Of a stretch of DNA of 20,272 nt, positions 14,757-20,272 are shown piece after piece. Within the stretch, counting starts at the first letter, position 1; the number at the start of each line of letters is the position of its first letter. The stretch is from QYQD01 sp040754095 (GTDB lineage Bacteria > Desulfobacterota > QYQD01). Location: NCBI GenBank assembly GCA_040754095.1, contig JBFMFO010000034.1, positions 1 through 20,272 on the forward strand, given 5' to 3'. The translations under genes and the position numbers were made by a program. The notes below the pieces were generated by a model, which searched no databases, was not told where the DNA came from, and was given only the letters and a program-made list of their open reading frames with translations.

Positions 14757-15248
14757 TTAACAACCGGAGCAGCTTGTGTCCGAACAGCCGCAGCTACAGG
14801 CCCCTTCAAATTTTGGCCCATCGCCTATGTGGATGACCTCAATCTGGAAGTTCAGGACCTTACCGGCCAGGGGCGGATTCATGTCCAGGGTGATGTTGTC
14901 ATCACCGATAGTCGTTACTCTGGCCGGTATCTGTTGCCCATTTTGCATGCGTACCCCTAGTACCATCCCGACCTCTAACGAGATATCTTTTCCTGCCGAT
15001 GCCCGTGGAAAATCTACTACCAGCGATTCGTCCCTGGGGCCATAGGCATCTTCAGGTTGCAGGACGAAGTTTTTTTTATCACCGATGGAGAGTCCCAGCA
15101 CCGCTTTTTCAAATCCTTCTATTACTGCACCGGAACCGACCTGAAATTCCAGGGGATCCCTGCCTTCACTGGAGTCAAACATCTCTCCATTCTCAAGGGT
15201 TCCCCAATAGTGAACGGCTACAAAATCTCCCTTTTTTACCTTGCTCAT
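14757..15248 (-). CDS. slyD: SlyD-type FKBP peptidyl-prolyl isomerase
   Basis: A 163-residue FKBP-type prolyl cis-trans isomerase and chaperone of the SlyD family, probably cytoplasmic. The FKBP half (1-70 and about 125-145) is interrupted by the insert-in-flap chaperone domain (about 72-125), and LQPEDAYGPRDESLVVDFPR marks the junction. The C-terminal ACSCGCSDTSCSGC tail has six cysteines, a likely metal-binding tail like the His/Cys tail of enteric SlyD, which serves nickel delivery for hydrogenase maturation. The ATG overlaps the upstream RRM gene stop (ATGA), and its SD GGAGGGAG is encoded in the last codons of that gene. Confidence 0.92.
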   Translation of the reverse strand: MSKVKKGDFVAVHYWGTLENGEMFDSSEGRDPLEFQVGSGAVIEGFEKAVLGLSIGDKKNFVLQPEDAYGPRDESLVVDFPRASAGKDISLEVGMVLGVRMQNGQQIPARVTTIGDDNITLDMNPPLAGKVLNFQIEVIHIGDGPKFEGACSCGCSDTSCSGC

Positions 15249-15616
15249 CTTCTCCCTCCGTAGCCGGAGCCTGATCCTCTGCCGCCTCCGCTTCTACCTC
15301 TACCGCCTCCGCCTCCGCCCGGACCTCTTCGTCCGGCCGAGAATCCACCACCGCGCCCGCCGGCGCCCCTGTCTGTCTGGGGACGGGCCTCGTTGACGCT
15401 CATGTTTCTCCCCTTGAGTTCTTTATTATTCAGGGCAGTGATAGCCGCCTGGGCCGCAGTATTATCGGACATCTCGACGAATGCAAATCCGCGGGACTGA
15501 CCGGAATATTTGTCTTTGATAATGGTTACGGAATCGACCTCACCAAAGGCGCTGAATTGTTCTTTTAAATCGCCTTCATTAGCTTCGTATGACAGATTAC
15601 CGACATATATTTTCAT
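15245..15616 (-). CDS. RRM RNA-binding protein with Gly/Arg-rich tail
   Basis: A 123-residue protein with one RNA recognition motif (residues 1-78) showing RNP2 IYVGNL and RNP1 RGFAFVEM, followed by a 45-residue Gly/Arg/Ser-rich tail (RGG-like). Proteins of this form bind single-stranded RNA and are cold-responsive in cyanobacteria; the role here is not shown. ATG 15616 is preceded by AGAGAGGA about 10 bases upstream. It sits downstream of the cold-shock gene, with a hairpin at 15648-15678 between them, and is coupled to slyD by a 4-bp overlap. Confidence 0.94.
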   Translation of the reverse strand: MKIYVGNLSYEANEGDLKEQFSAFGEVDSVTIIKDKYSGQSRGFAFVEMSDNTAAQAAITALNNKELKGRNMSVNEARPQTDRGAGGRGGGFSAGRRGPGGGGGGRGRSGGGRGSGSGYGGRR

Positions 15617-15647
15617 TATTTATTAATCCTCTCTTTATTACCAAACA

Positions 15648-15678
15648 GGGAAGCCGGCATTTTGTACCCATGCTTCCC
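15648..15678 (-). terminator. Hairpin between csp and the RRM gene
   Basis: GGGAAGC (15648-15654) and GCTTCCC (15672-15678) are perfect 7-bp inverted repeats with a 17-nt loop, and flanking CCAA/TTGG can extend the stem. There is no clean U-run, so it could be a weak attenuator or an mRNA-stabilising hairpin. Confidence 0.4.
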
Positions 15679-15709
15679 TTTCTTGGTTGGTATATTGGTT
15701 ATGTTTTGT

Positions 15710-15913
15710 TTACCCCATTACGACGACATTTACCGCCTGGAGGCCCTTTTTACCTTCGGCTACGTCGAAGGTCACTTCCTCGCCTTCCTTTAAGGATTTG
15801 AATCCGTCGCCCGCGATAGCCGAAAAGTGTACGAAAATATCTGTTCCGTCTTCCCGGGAGATAAAGCCGAAGCCTTTGCTGTCATTAAACCACTTGACAT
15901 GTCCTTTAGCCAC
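15710..15913 (-). CDS. Cold-shock domain protein (CspA family)
   Basis: A 67-residue single cold-shock domain that binds single-stranded nucleic acid and acts as an RNA chaperone. KGFGFI (RNP1) and DIFVHFSAI (RNP2) are intact, and the length is the usual 65-70. The start is GTG 15913, with a strong GGGGGTGAG eight or so bases upstream. The predicted promoter (near 16040-16066) implies a leader of about 115 nt, in keeping with long leaders of cold-shock mRNAs. The RRM and slyD genes lie downstream in the same direction, forming an RNA/protein-folding cluster. Confidence 0.95.
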   Translation of the reverse strand: MAKGHVKWFNDSKGFGFISREDGTDIFVHFSAIAGDGFKSLKEGEEVTFDVAEGKKGLQAVNVVVMG

Positions 15914-16037
15914 TTAATCTCACCCCCTTTCTTAATAGACGGGCTTCGAGTATCCATCCGAGAAAAACAGGAGACTGCATTGTTAAAAAAGCACGGCAGT
16001 GAAACAACATCCGGACAAAAATCTCTCTACAACCCTA

Positions 16038-16066
16038 AAAATATACTTGACCTTATTATTTGTAAA
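16038..16066 (-). promoter_or_regulatory. Candidate csp promoter
   Basis: On the minus strand TTTACA (16066-16061) is followed by an AT-rich spacer, then TATATT (15-bp spacing, 16045-16040) or TATTTT (17-bp spacing, 16043-16038). The match is moderate. Confidence 0.35.
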
Positions 16067-16093
16067 ATTGCAACAAAAAAAGTATTGGCTCAG

Positions 16094-16113
16094 CCGGAAA
16101 CTGTCGTTTCCGG
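16094..16113. terminator. Perfect hairpin upstream of csp
   Basis: CCGGAAAC-TGTC-GTTTCCGG forms an 8-bp stem with a tetraloop. Read leftward, a T7 run follows about 12 bases later (16081-16075), so it may end transcripts coming from the zinc-ribbon gene. Confidence 0.4.
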
Positions 16114-16120
16114 ATTCACG

Positions 16121-16207
16121 CTTTCAGCGATCATCTGTCAGCCGTCAGCAAAAGTCTAAGATAAACAACATATTAAGCTGAACGCTGAAAGCTGAGTGCT
16201 GACCGCT
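16121..16207. repeat. Inverted GCTGA repeat, copy 2
   Basis: The sequences at 16121-16149 and 16177-16205 are imperfect inverted repeats made of GCTGA units, 21 of 29 matching. The right arm also matches the repeat at 355-380 in direct orientation (23 of 26). Confidence 0.55.
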
Positions 16208-16304
16208 CTAGCCGGAGACCCTTGGGTTCCGGCCTTCGGTCGGCGCCTGTCCGCAGGAGGTTTGGGAAAATTAATGGCGGCGGATATCAAACTGGAGGGT
16301 TCAC

Positions 16305-16931
16305 CTATTTCAGATCCTTGCCGCAGTGCTTGCAAACCATGGCCCGGGCCTTGATGATCTCGGCGCAGTAGGGGCACTCTTTGGTGTAATTGGACTTGTG
16401 TATTAGTTCTATGGCCTTTTCAGCCTTTTCTTTGATGATTTCGCTGGTGAAATGGTGGCTCCGGATCGGCTCAACGGCCCTCAGGTCGGCAATCTTACCG
16501 AGCGCTTCCGCAGCTTCGAGACGAAACCGCGGAGCCACGGTCTCATCGATAAGCATACCTGCTATGGCCGGCGTATCCTTGGTCTCGATATAGCCTCTTA
16601 GGGCCGCGGCCGCTTTATTTTCAGCCTCTTCCTTGGCCCTTTCTTCTTCAGGATCAAACATGCCGCCTTTCAGGGCCTCATGGCTGAATACGGGGATAGC
16701 CCCCATTTCCATGGTCTCAGGGTGACACATGCACCGGTAGGAGGCCCTTTGTCCGTAGAAGTTCATCATACTTTCCCAGCCTTCAACAAAGAACGAGCAT
16801 TGGTCATTGAAGCAGACATAAAGAGAAGTAACCCCCCAGCCCAATCCGTCAGAGAAGTTATATGGCGGGACCGCATAGTCAGACATTTCATGCCCACAGT
16901 GGGGACATTTTGGTTTTTCTTTTGTTGCCAC
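16305..16931 (-). CDS. Zinc-ribbon protein with HEAT-like repeat
   Basis: A 208-residue protein from GTG 16931, which has GGAGG seven bases upstream; the open frame runs on to 17162 but would cross the promoter and lacks an SD. The N-terminal zinc ribbon has CPHC (CPHCGHEM) followed by YVCFNDQCSFF, giving two cysteine pairs. A helical region follows at about 95-125 (EEERAKEEAENKAAAALRGY). One HEAT-like repeat lies at about 135-165 (RFRLEAAEALGKIADLRAVEPI). The C-terminal ribbon is CPYCAEIIKARAMVCKHCGKDL, a form seen in many bacterial proteins. No enzyme motif is visible. A role in protein or nucleic-acid binding is plausible but unproven. It is divergent from mqnB. Confidence 0.8.
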   Translation of the reverse strand: MATKEKPKCPHCGHEMSDYAVPPYNFSDGLGWGVTSLYVCFNDQCSFFVEGWESMMNFYGQRASYRCMCHPETMEMGAIPVFSHEALKGGMFDPEEERAKEEAENKAAAALRGYIETKDTPAIAGMLIDETVAPRFRLEAAEALGKIADLRAVEPIRSHHFTSEIIKEKAEKAIELIHKSNYTKECPYCAEIIKARAMVCKHCGKDLK

Positions 16932-16957
16932 TTTATGCCTCCGGGGTATTTTTAAAC

Positions 16958-16985
16958 ACTTTAATCCTAATATTAAAATTGTCAA
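16958..16985 (-). promoter_or_regulatory. Promoter of the zinc-ribbon gene
   Basis: On the minus strand a consensus TTGACA (16985-16980) is followed after 16 bp by TAAAGT (16963-16958). It lies 27 bp upstream of the GTG start and supports that start over the longer frame. Confidence 0.55.
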
Positions 16986-17070
16986 GCAAGGCCGTTTCCT
17001 GTGCGGGGAAAACCATGTAGAGGCAACATCGGGATTGACCTGGATGCAAAACTGGAGTTTAATACTTTTT

Positions 17071-17718
17071 ATGGTGTATCTGGTTGCCGCCTCCACAGAG
17101 TTAGAAATCAATCCGCTGAGATGCGAAGCAAGCGCCTTTGGGAGGCTTGATTTTCTGGTCACGGGCGTGGGGCCGGTGGAGAGCGCTATATCGCTTACGA
17201 GATTTCTAGAGAAGGAAAAAGCAGACGGGGTAATCCTTTTTGGGGTTGGCGGCGCATATACAGAAAAAGGGGTGGACGCCCTTGATATCTGCCTGGCGGA
17301 AGGAGAGCGCTTCGGAGATTTCGGTATAGCCGCGCATGATGAGATACATTATTTCACCGATGAGACGTTAACCGGCAAACATGATTTTGACCTGAGAAAC
17401 GGTTTATCGGATCAGGTGGAGAGCAGGCTCATGGCCCTGGGGACGCCATTTAAGAAGGGACCTTTCGTCACCGTGCACGCCTGTAGCGGGACCCTGAAGA
17501 GGGGTAACGTCCTGCGGGATAAATTTAACGCCATCTGTGAGAATATGGAGGGCGCGGCTATGGCCCGGGTCTGTGAACTCTATGGCGTACCCATGGTGGA
17601 GTTGAGGTGCATAAGTAATATGGTGGAGGATCGCGACACCTCCAAATGGAAAATTGAGGAGGCCGCAGCTAAGGGCGCCGGGCTGCTTGGCAGTCTCCTG
17701 CCTGAGTTGTTACGATGA
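17071..17718 (+). CDS. mqnB: Futalosine hydrolase
   Basis: Cleaves futalosine (or aminofutalosine) to dehypoxanthinyl futalosine in the futalosine route to menaquinone. It is a nucleoside-phosphorylase-fold protein of 215 residues from ATG 17071. VYLVAASTELEINPL at the N-terminus matches the family's usual short strand ending in the TELE motif, so I prefer 17071 to the upstream TTG 17035 or ATG 17044. Other markers are FGVGGAY, ENMEGAAMARVCELYGVP (the purine-binding MEGAA) and LRCISNMVEDRD. GGAG lies 13 bases upstream, a long spacing. The stop overlaps mqnD as ATGA. mqnA and mqnC are not in this window. Confidence 0.93.
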   Translation: MVYLVAASTELEINPLRCEASAFGRLDFLVTGVGPVESAISLTRFLEKEKADGVILFGVGGAYTEKGVDALDICLAEGERFGDFGIAAHDEIHYFTDETLTGKHDFDLRNGLSDQVESRLMALGTPFKKGPFVTVHACSGTLKRGNVLRDKFNAICENMEGAAMARVCELYGVPMVELRCISNMVEDRDTSKWKIEEAAAKGAGLLGSLLPELLR

Positions 17719-18545
17719 AGACCTACAGCCTTGGTTTTTCCCCATGCCCGAATGACACATTCATCTTTTATGCCCTGGTAAAGGGCCGGCTAAAGCATTG
17801 CAAACCGCGCTTCAGGGAGATATTGGCTGATGTAGAGACTTTAAACCGGATGGCCTTCCGGAAGGAGCTGGAGGTAACCAAACTCTCCTATCACGCCTTC
17901 GGCCATCTTGTGGATGATTATGTCCTATTAAGAAGCGGCAGCGCCCTGGGCCGGGGGTGCGGGCCGCTTTTGGTCTCCCGCCGGGCCTGTTCCCCGGAGG
18001 AACTTTGGGATAAAAAGATAGCCATCCCCGGCCAATATACCACGGCAGCCATGCTCCTCAGGTTATACGGAGAATACAAAAATCTCGTCGAGATGAGCTT
18101 TGAAAAGATAATCCCGGCTGTTAAGGGAGGGATGGCGGATGCCGGGGTTATAATCCATGAGAGCCGATTTACTTATGAGAAAGAAGGCCTGGCCAGGATT
18201 GTGGACCTTGGCCAATGGTGGGAAGAGACGACGGGAATGCCTGTCCCTCTGGGCGGCATCTTTGCCCGCAGAGATTTAGGGACAAAAGAATTGGGGGCTA
18301 TTGATTCTTGCCTAAAGGAAGGCATCCAGTACGCCTTTAGCCACAGGGAAGAGCCTATGGAATACGTCCGGGAGCACGCGCAGGAACTGGAAGATGAGGT
18401 CATAAAAAAGCACATTGAACTTTACGTAACTCCCTTCACTCTGGACCTGGGTGAAGAAGGCATTCAAGCCGTGCGCCACATGCTTAAAATGGGGTATGAT
18501 AAAGGCCTGTTTAAGAGTTACCGGGACGACTTTGTGGTTGGATGA
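17715..18545 (+). CDS. mqnD: 1,4-dihydroxy-6-naphthoate synthase
   Basis: Converts cyclic dehypoxanthinyl futalosine to 1,4-dihydroxy-6-naphthoate in menaquinone synthesis. The 276-residue protein has a periplasmic-binding-protein-like fold. Its family signature LGFSPCPNDTFIFYALV is at residues 6-22, with KLSYHAFGHLVDDYVLLRSGSALGRGCGPL at about 56-85 and IPGQYTTAAMLLRLY at about 108-122. HESRFTY and PVPLGGIFARRDLG are further matches. Length is normal. It is coupled to mqnB by a 4-bp overlap and followed immediately by selD. Presence of mqnB and mqnD argues that the organism makes menaquinone by this route rather than by MenFDHCEB. Confidence 0.95.
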   Translation: MKTYSLGFSPCPNDTFIFYALVKGRLKHCKPRFREILADVETLNRMAFRKELEVTKLSYHAFGHLVDDYVLLRSGSALGRGCGPLLVSRRACSPEELWDKKIAIPGQYTTAAMLLRLYGEYKNLVEMSFEKIIPAVKGGMADAGVIIHESRFTYEKEGLARIVDLGQWWEETTGMPVPLGGIFARRDLGTKELGAIDSCLKEGIQYAFSHREEPMEYVREHAQELEDEVIKKHIELYVTPFTLDLGEEGIQAVRHMLKMGYDKGLFKSYRDDFVVG

Positions 18546-18562
18546 GAGAGGAGGGGATTTCT

Positions 18563-19615
18563 GTGCCTCAATATGATCCAAGGCTCACAGAAAAAGTCAG
18601 GGCCGCGGGCTGAGCAGCCAAGCTAAGTCCGGGCGACTTAGAAGAAGTTATGCGGGCATTGCCCTTTACGACTCACCCCAATCTCCTGGTGGGTTGTCAG
18701 ACCTTTGACGACGCCGGTGTCTATAAGCTTACGGATGACCTGGCCCTGGTGCAGACCCTGGATTTTTTTACACCCATCGTCGATGACCCTTACCACTTTG
18801 GACGGATTGCGGCCGCCAACGCACTGAGCGACGTATATGCCATGGGCGGCAGGCCGCTTACGGTCATGAACATCGTCTGTTTTCCGATCAAGGAACTGTC
18901 CAAGGATGTCCTCAAGGAGATTTTAAGGGGCGGCATAGAGAAGGTTCAGGAGGCCGGCGCTCTCCTGGTGGGCGGGCACAGCGTGGATGATAAGGAGATA
19001 AAATATGGCCTTTCCGTGACCGGCCTTATTCATCCGGATAGAATTGTTACCAACCAGGGCGCCAGGGTGGGGGATAGTCTCATCCTCACCAAACCCATCG
19101 GCACGGGGGTGATAGCCACTGCTATTAAAGGAAAGATGGCTGATCAGACCTCTATCGATCGCGTGATCGAGGTTATGTCCGCCCTTAATGCCAAGGCAGC
19201 AGAGGCTATGGTCAGATACGGCGCCCACGCCTGTACGGATATAACCGGCTTCGGGCTGGGCGGGCACCTTCTGGAGATGGCCCGGGCCGGCCAATGTGAG
19301 ATAGCCATTTATGCGGACAGTCTTCCCTTCCTTCCCGGGGCTAAGAAATACGCCCTTACCGGCCTTATTCCGGCCGGGAGCTACGCGATAAAACACTTCT
19401 GTGAACACAGCGTGGGGATTGACCCCAAGGTTGAACCTGTGGTAGTTGATCTTATATTTGATGCCCAGACCTCGGGCGGCCTGGCCTTTTCCCTGGAGGC
19501 CTCAAAGGCAGATGCCTGCCTGAAGGAACTGAGAGAGGCGGGCGTGACAGATGCGGCAATAATCGGCGAGGTCACCGGCGTCCATCCCAAAGGCAGGCTG
19601 ACCATTAAAAAATAA
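18563..19615 (+). CDS. selD: Selenide, water dikinase, selenocysteine-containing
   Basis: Makes selenophosphate from selenide and ATP, the selenium donor for selenocysteine tRNA. The first ATG after the UGA (18650) gives a 321-residue protein missing the catalytic N-terminus. Reading upstream in frame through TGA 18611-18613 restores it: RAAG-U-AAKLSPGDLEEV. The UGA is codon 17, aligned with catalytic Cys17 of E. coli SelD, and K20 matches its essential Lys20. From GTG 18563, with GAGGAGGGG six bases upstream, the protein is 350 residues (347 in E. coli). ATG 18542, overlapping the mqnD stop, is an alternative but lacks an SD. Core motifs DDAGVY, GRIAAANALSDVYAMGG, GGHSVDD, TDITGFGLGGHLLEM and DAQTSGG are intact. 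Sec synthesis genes selA and selB are not in the window. Confidence 0.95.
18611..18641 (+). promoter_or_regulatory. Selenocysteine UGA codon and SECIS-like hairpin
   Basis: The in-frame TGA (18611-18613) is followed nine bases later by CTAAGTC (18623-18629), loop CGGGC (18630-18634), and GACTTAG (18635-18641), a perfect 7-bp stem. The loop starts 17 bases past the UGA, the position expected of a bacterial SECIS read by SelB. Confidence 0.85.
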
Positions 19616-19629
19616 GGAGGGATTCCGCC

Positions 19630-20088
19630 ATGCAACAGATAGTTTCCAAGGCCATTTCACACGGGGTTTATGTTATCACGGCACGGTTCAGGGACACCAG
19701 CAATGGTATGACGGCGGCCTGGGTATCGCAGGTCTCCATGCGTCCGCTTTTGCTGATGGCCTCTATAGCTCCCATGCGCTACACCCACGGGCTTATAGAA
19801 AAGGCACGTTATTTTGCCGTAAACGCGCTTCCGGAGGGGAGACAGGATCTGGCCAAACATTTTGGGCTTAAGAGCGGCAGGAAGGTGGATAAATTTGAAG
19901 GCATCTCCTTTTTTGATGCCCCCAATGGGTCGCCGGTCTTAAACGATGCCCTGGCCTACTTTGAGTGCAGCCTGACGGACTCCTTTACCGCCGGGGATCA
20001 CACGCTTTTTGTCGGGGAAGTGGTCTCGGCAAAGATGCTCAAGGAAGGCATACAGCCCCTCATCTTTCGCTGGGAAGATTATTTTTGA
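19630..20088 (+). CDS. Flavin reductase-like FMN-binding protein
   Basis: A 152-residue protein of the flavin reductase-like (split-barrel) family. The N-terminal stretch ISHGVYVITAR, followed by NGMTAAWVSQVSMRPLLLMASIAP, matches the FMN-binding core, and FVGEVVSA near the C-terminus is the conserved last strand. Such proteins bind FMN and either reduce flavin with NAD(P)H or pass electrons with rubredoxin-like partners in anaerobes; the substrate cannot be told from sequence. AAGGAGG lies nine bases before ATG 19630. It is the last gene of the mqnB-mqnD-selD run, 14 bp after selD. Confidence 0.88.
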   Translation: MQQIVSKAISHGVYVITARFRDTSNGMTAAWVSQVSMRPLLLMASIAPMRYTHGLIEKARYFAVNALPEGRQDLAKHFGLKSGRKVDKFEGISFFDAPNGSPVLNDALAYFECSLTDSFTAGDHTLFVGEVVSAKMLKEGIQPLIFRWEDYF

Positions 20089-20140
20089 GGGTCTTTGCGT
20101 AATCGAGCGGGTAATTTTTTTCTCTTTTTTATTCCCCTCT

Positions 20141-20157
20141 TTGGGAAAGAGCTTGCT
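20141..20157 (+). promoter_or_regulatory. Candidate sigma-54 (-24/-12) promoter
   Basis: TTGGGAAAGAGCTTGCT has GG (20143-20144) and GC (20155-20156) exactly ten bases apart, with the TTGG and TTGCT cores intact. It points at the gene starting at 20256, with a leader of roughly 90 nt. Three positions deviate from consensus. Confidence 0.45.
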
Positions 20158-20189
20158 ATATTCCAGAGGGGACGGGAAAGCTTTAAAAA

Positions 20190-20255
20190 GGCTATACTCC
20201 TTTTTGCAAACGATAGCCAGTTGGTAAAAACCAACTTAAAGAAAGGAGCATAGCC
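20190..20255 (+). promoter_or_regulatory. Leader hairpin able to sequester the RBS of the next gene
   Basis: GGCTATACTCCTTT (20190-20203) pairs with AAAGGAGCATAGCC (20242-20255) at 13 of 14 positions, and the right arm contains the SD and ends at the ATG. Inside is a 6-bp hairpin AGTTGG/CCAACT (20219-20236). A competing pair, GGCTAT (20190-20195) with ATAGCC (20213-20218), would free the SD. Confidence 0.6.
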
Positions 20256-20272
20256 ATGAAAGATAGTAACAC
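20256..20272 (+). CDS. Start of a gene cut by the window end
   Basis: ATG AAA GAT AGT AAC follows AAAGGAG at seven bases' spacing, so a gene begins here and runs off the window. Only about five codons (MKDSN) are visible, too few to identify it. The upstream -24/-12 motif and leader hairpin suggest separate regulation from the flavin reductase-like gene. Confidence 0.7.

Larger units (their letters stand above)
15914..16304. other. Gap upstream of csp: leader, candidate promoter, hairpin, repeat
   Basis: The 391-bp gap contains the csp 5' leader, a candidate csp promoter, the stem-loop at 16094-16113, the inverted GCTGA repeat at 16121-16207, and unremarkable sequence after the zinc-ribbon gene stop. 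No coding region is convincing. Confidence 0.55.

Noticed and set aside
17035..17070. Upstream TTG/ATG starts for mqnB
   Set aside because: The family N-terminus begins with the strand before TELE, which fits ATG 17071; no SD supports the earlier codons.
16932..17162. 77-residue N-terminal extension of the zinc-ribbon protein
   Set aside because: It would run across a good promoter and the mqnB start, and the GTG at 16931 has a well-placed GGAGG.
18611..18613. selD as a 5'-truncated pseudogene
   Set aside because: The UGA is at the catalytic Sec/Cys position with a following SECIS-like hairpin, and the rest of the protein is intact.

Overview
The window comes from the chromosome of a Gram-negative bacterium. 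Lnt lipoprotein acyltransferase, an AMIN-domain periplasmic amidase and CorC imply an outer membrane. The futalosine menaquinone genes, a selenocysteine-containing SelD, a sigma-54-like promoter and many dispersed palindromic repeats fit an anaerobic Desulfobacterota (deltaproteobacterial) genome. That assignment is inference; no rRNA or tRNA marker is present. I see no phage, transposase, CRISPR array or plasmid function.

Layout. 1-540 is a gene-free stretch of GC-rich hairpins and a 101-bp inverted repeat that ends just before amiC. 541-2184 (+) is a secreted N-acetylmuramoyl-L-alanine amidase. It converges on, and overlaps by 35 bp, prfB (release factor 2, minus strand), which carries an intact programmed +1 frameshift at codon 24. 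Upstream of prfB on the same strand lie lnt and corC, separated by a palindromic repeat element. A second repeat element separates corC from a polyamine operon read leftward: XRE-cupin regulator, speD, speB. That operon has a near-consensus sigma-70 promoter and a perfect 15-bp palindrome as a likely operator.

8373-13683 (+) is the most distinctive block, a compact four-gene acyl-CoA carboxylase operon: a divergent biotin carboxylase, a single 754-residue carboxyltransferase fusing AccA-like then AccD-like halves, an atypical biotin carrier protein, and a biotin ligase with no DNA-binding domain. The genes overlap or nearly abut. One locus thus encodes every catalytic part plus the enzyme that biotinylates it.

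13814-16931 (-) holds a DUF72 protein, SlyD-type prolyl isomerase, a Gly/Arg-tailed RRM RNA-binding protein, a cold-shock protein and a zinc-ribbon/HEAT-like protein, interspersed with nested palindromic repeats. 17071-20088 (+) is a tight operon of mqnB, mqnD (menaquinone by the futalosine route), selD and a flavin reductase-like gene. selD extends 87 bp upstream of its first in-frame ATG after the UGA, through an in-frame UGA at codon 17 followed by a SECIS-like hairpin; it is a selenoprotein, not a truncated gene. The window ends at the first codons of a gene at 20256, preceded by a candidate -24/-12 promoter and a hairpin that would bury its ribosome binding site.

Non-ATG starts are frequent: TTG for corC, speD, the biotin carboxylase and the carrier protein; GTG for csp, the zinc-ribbon gene and selD.
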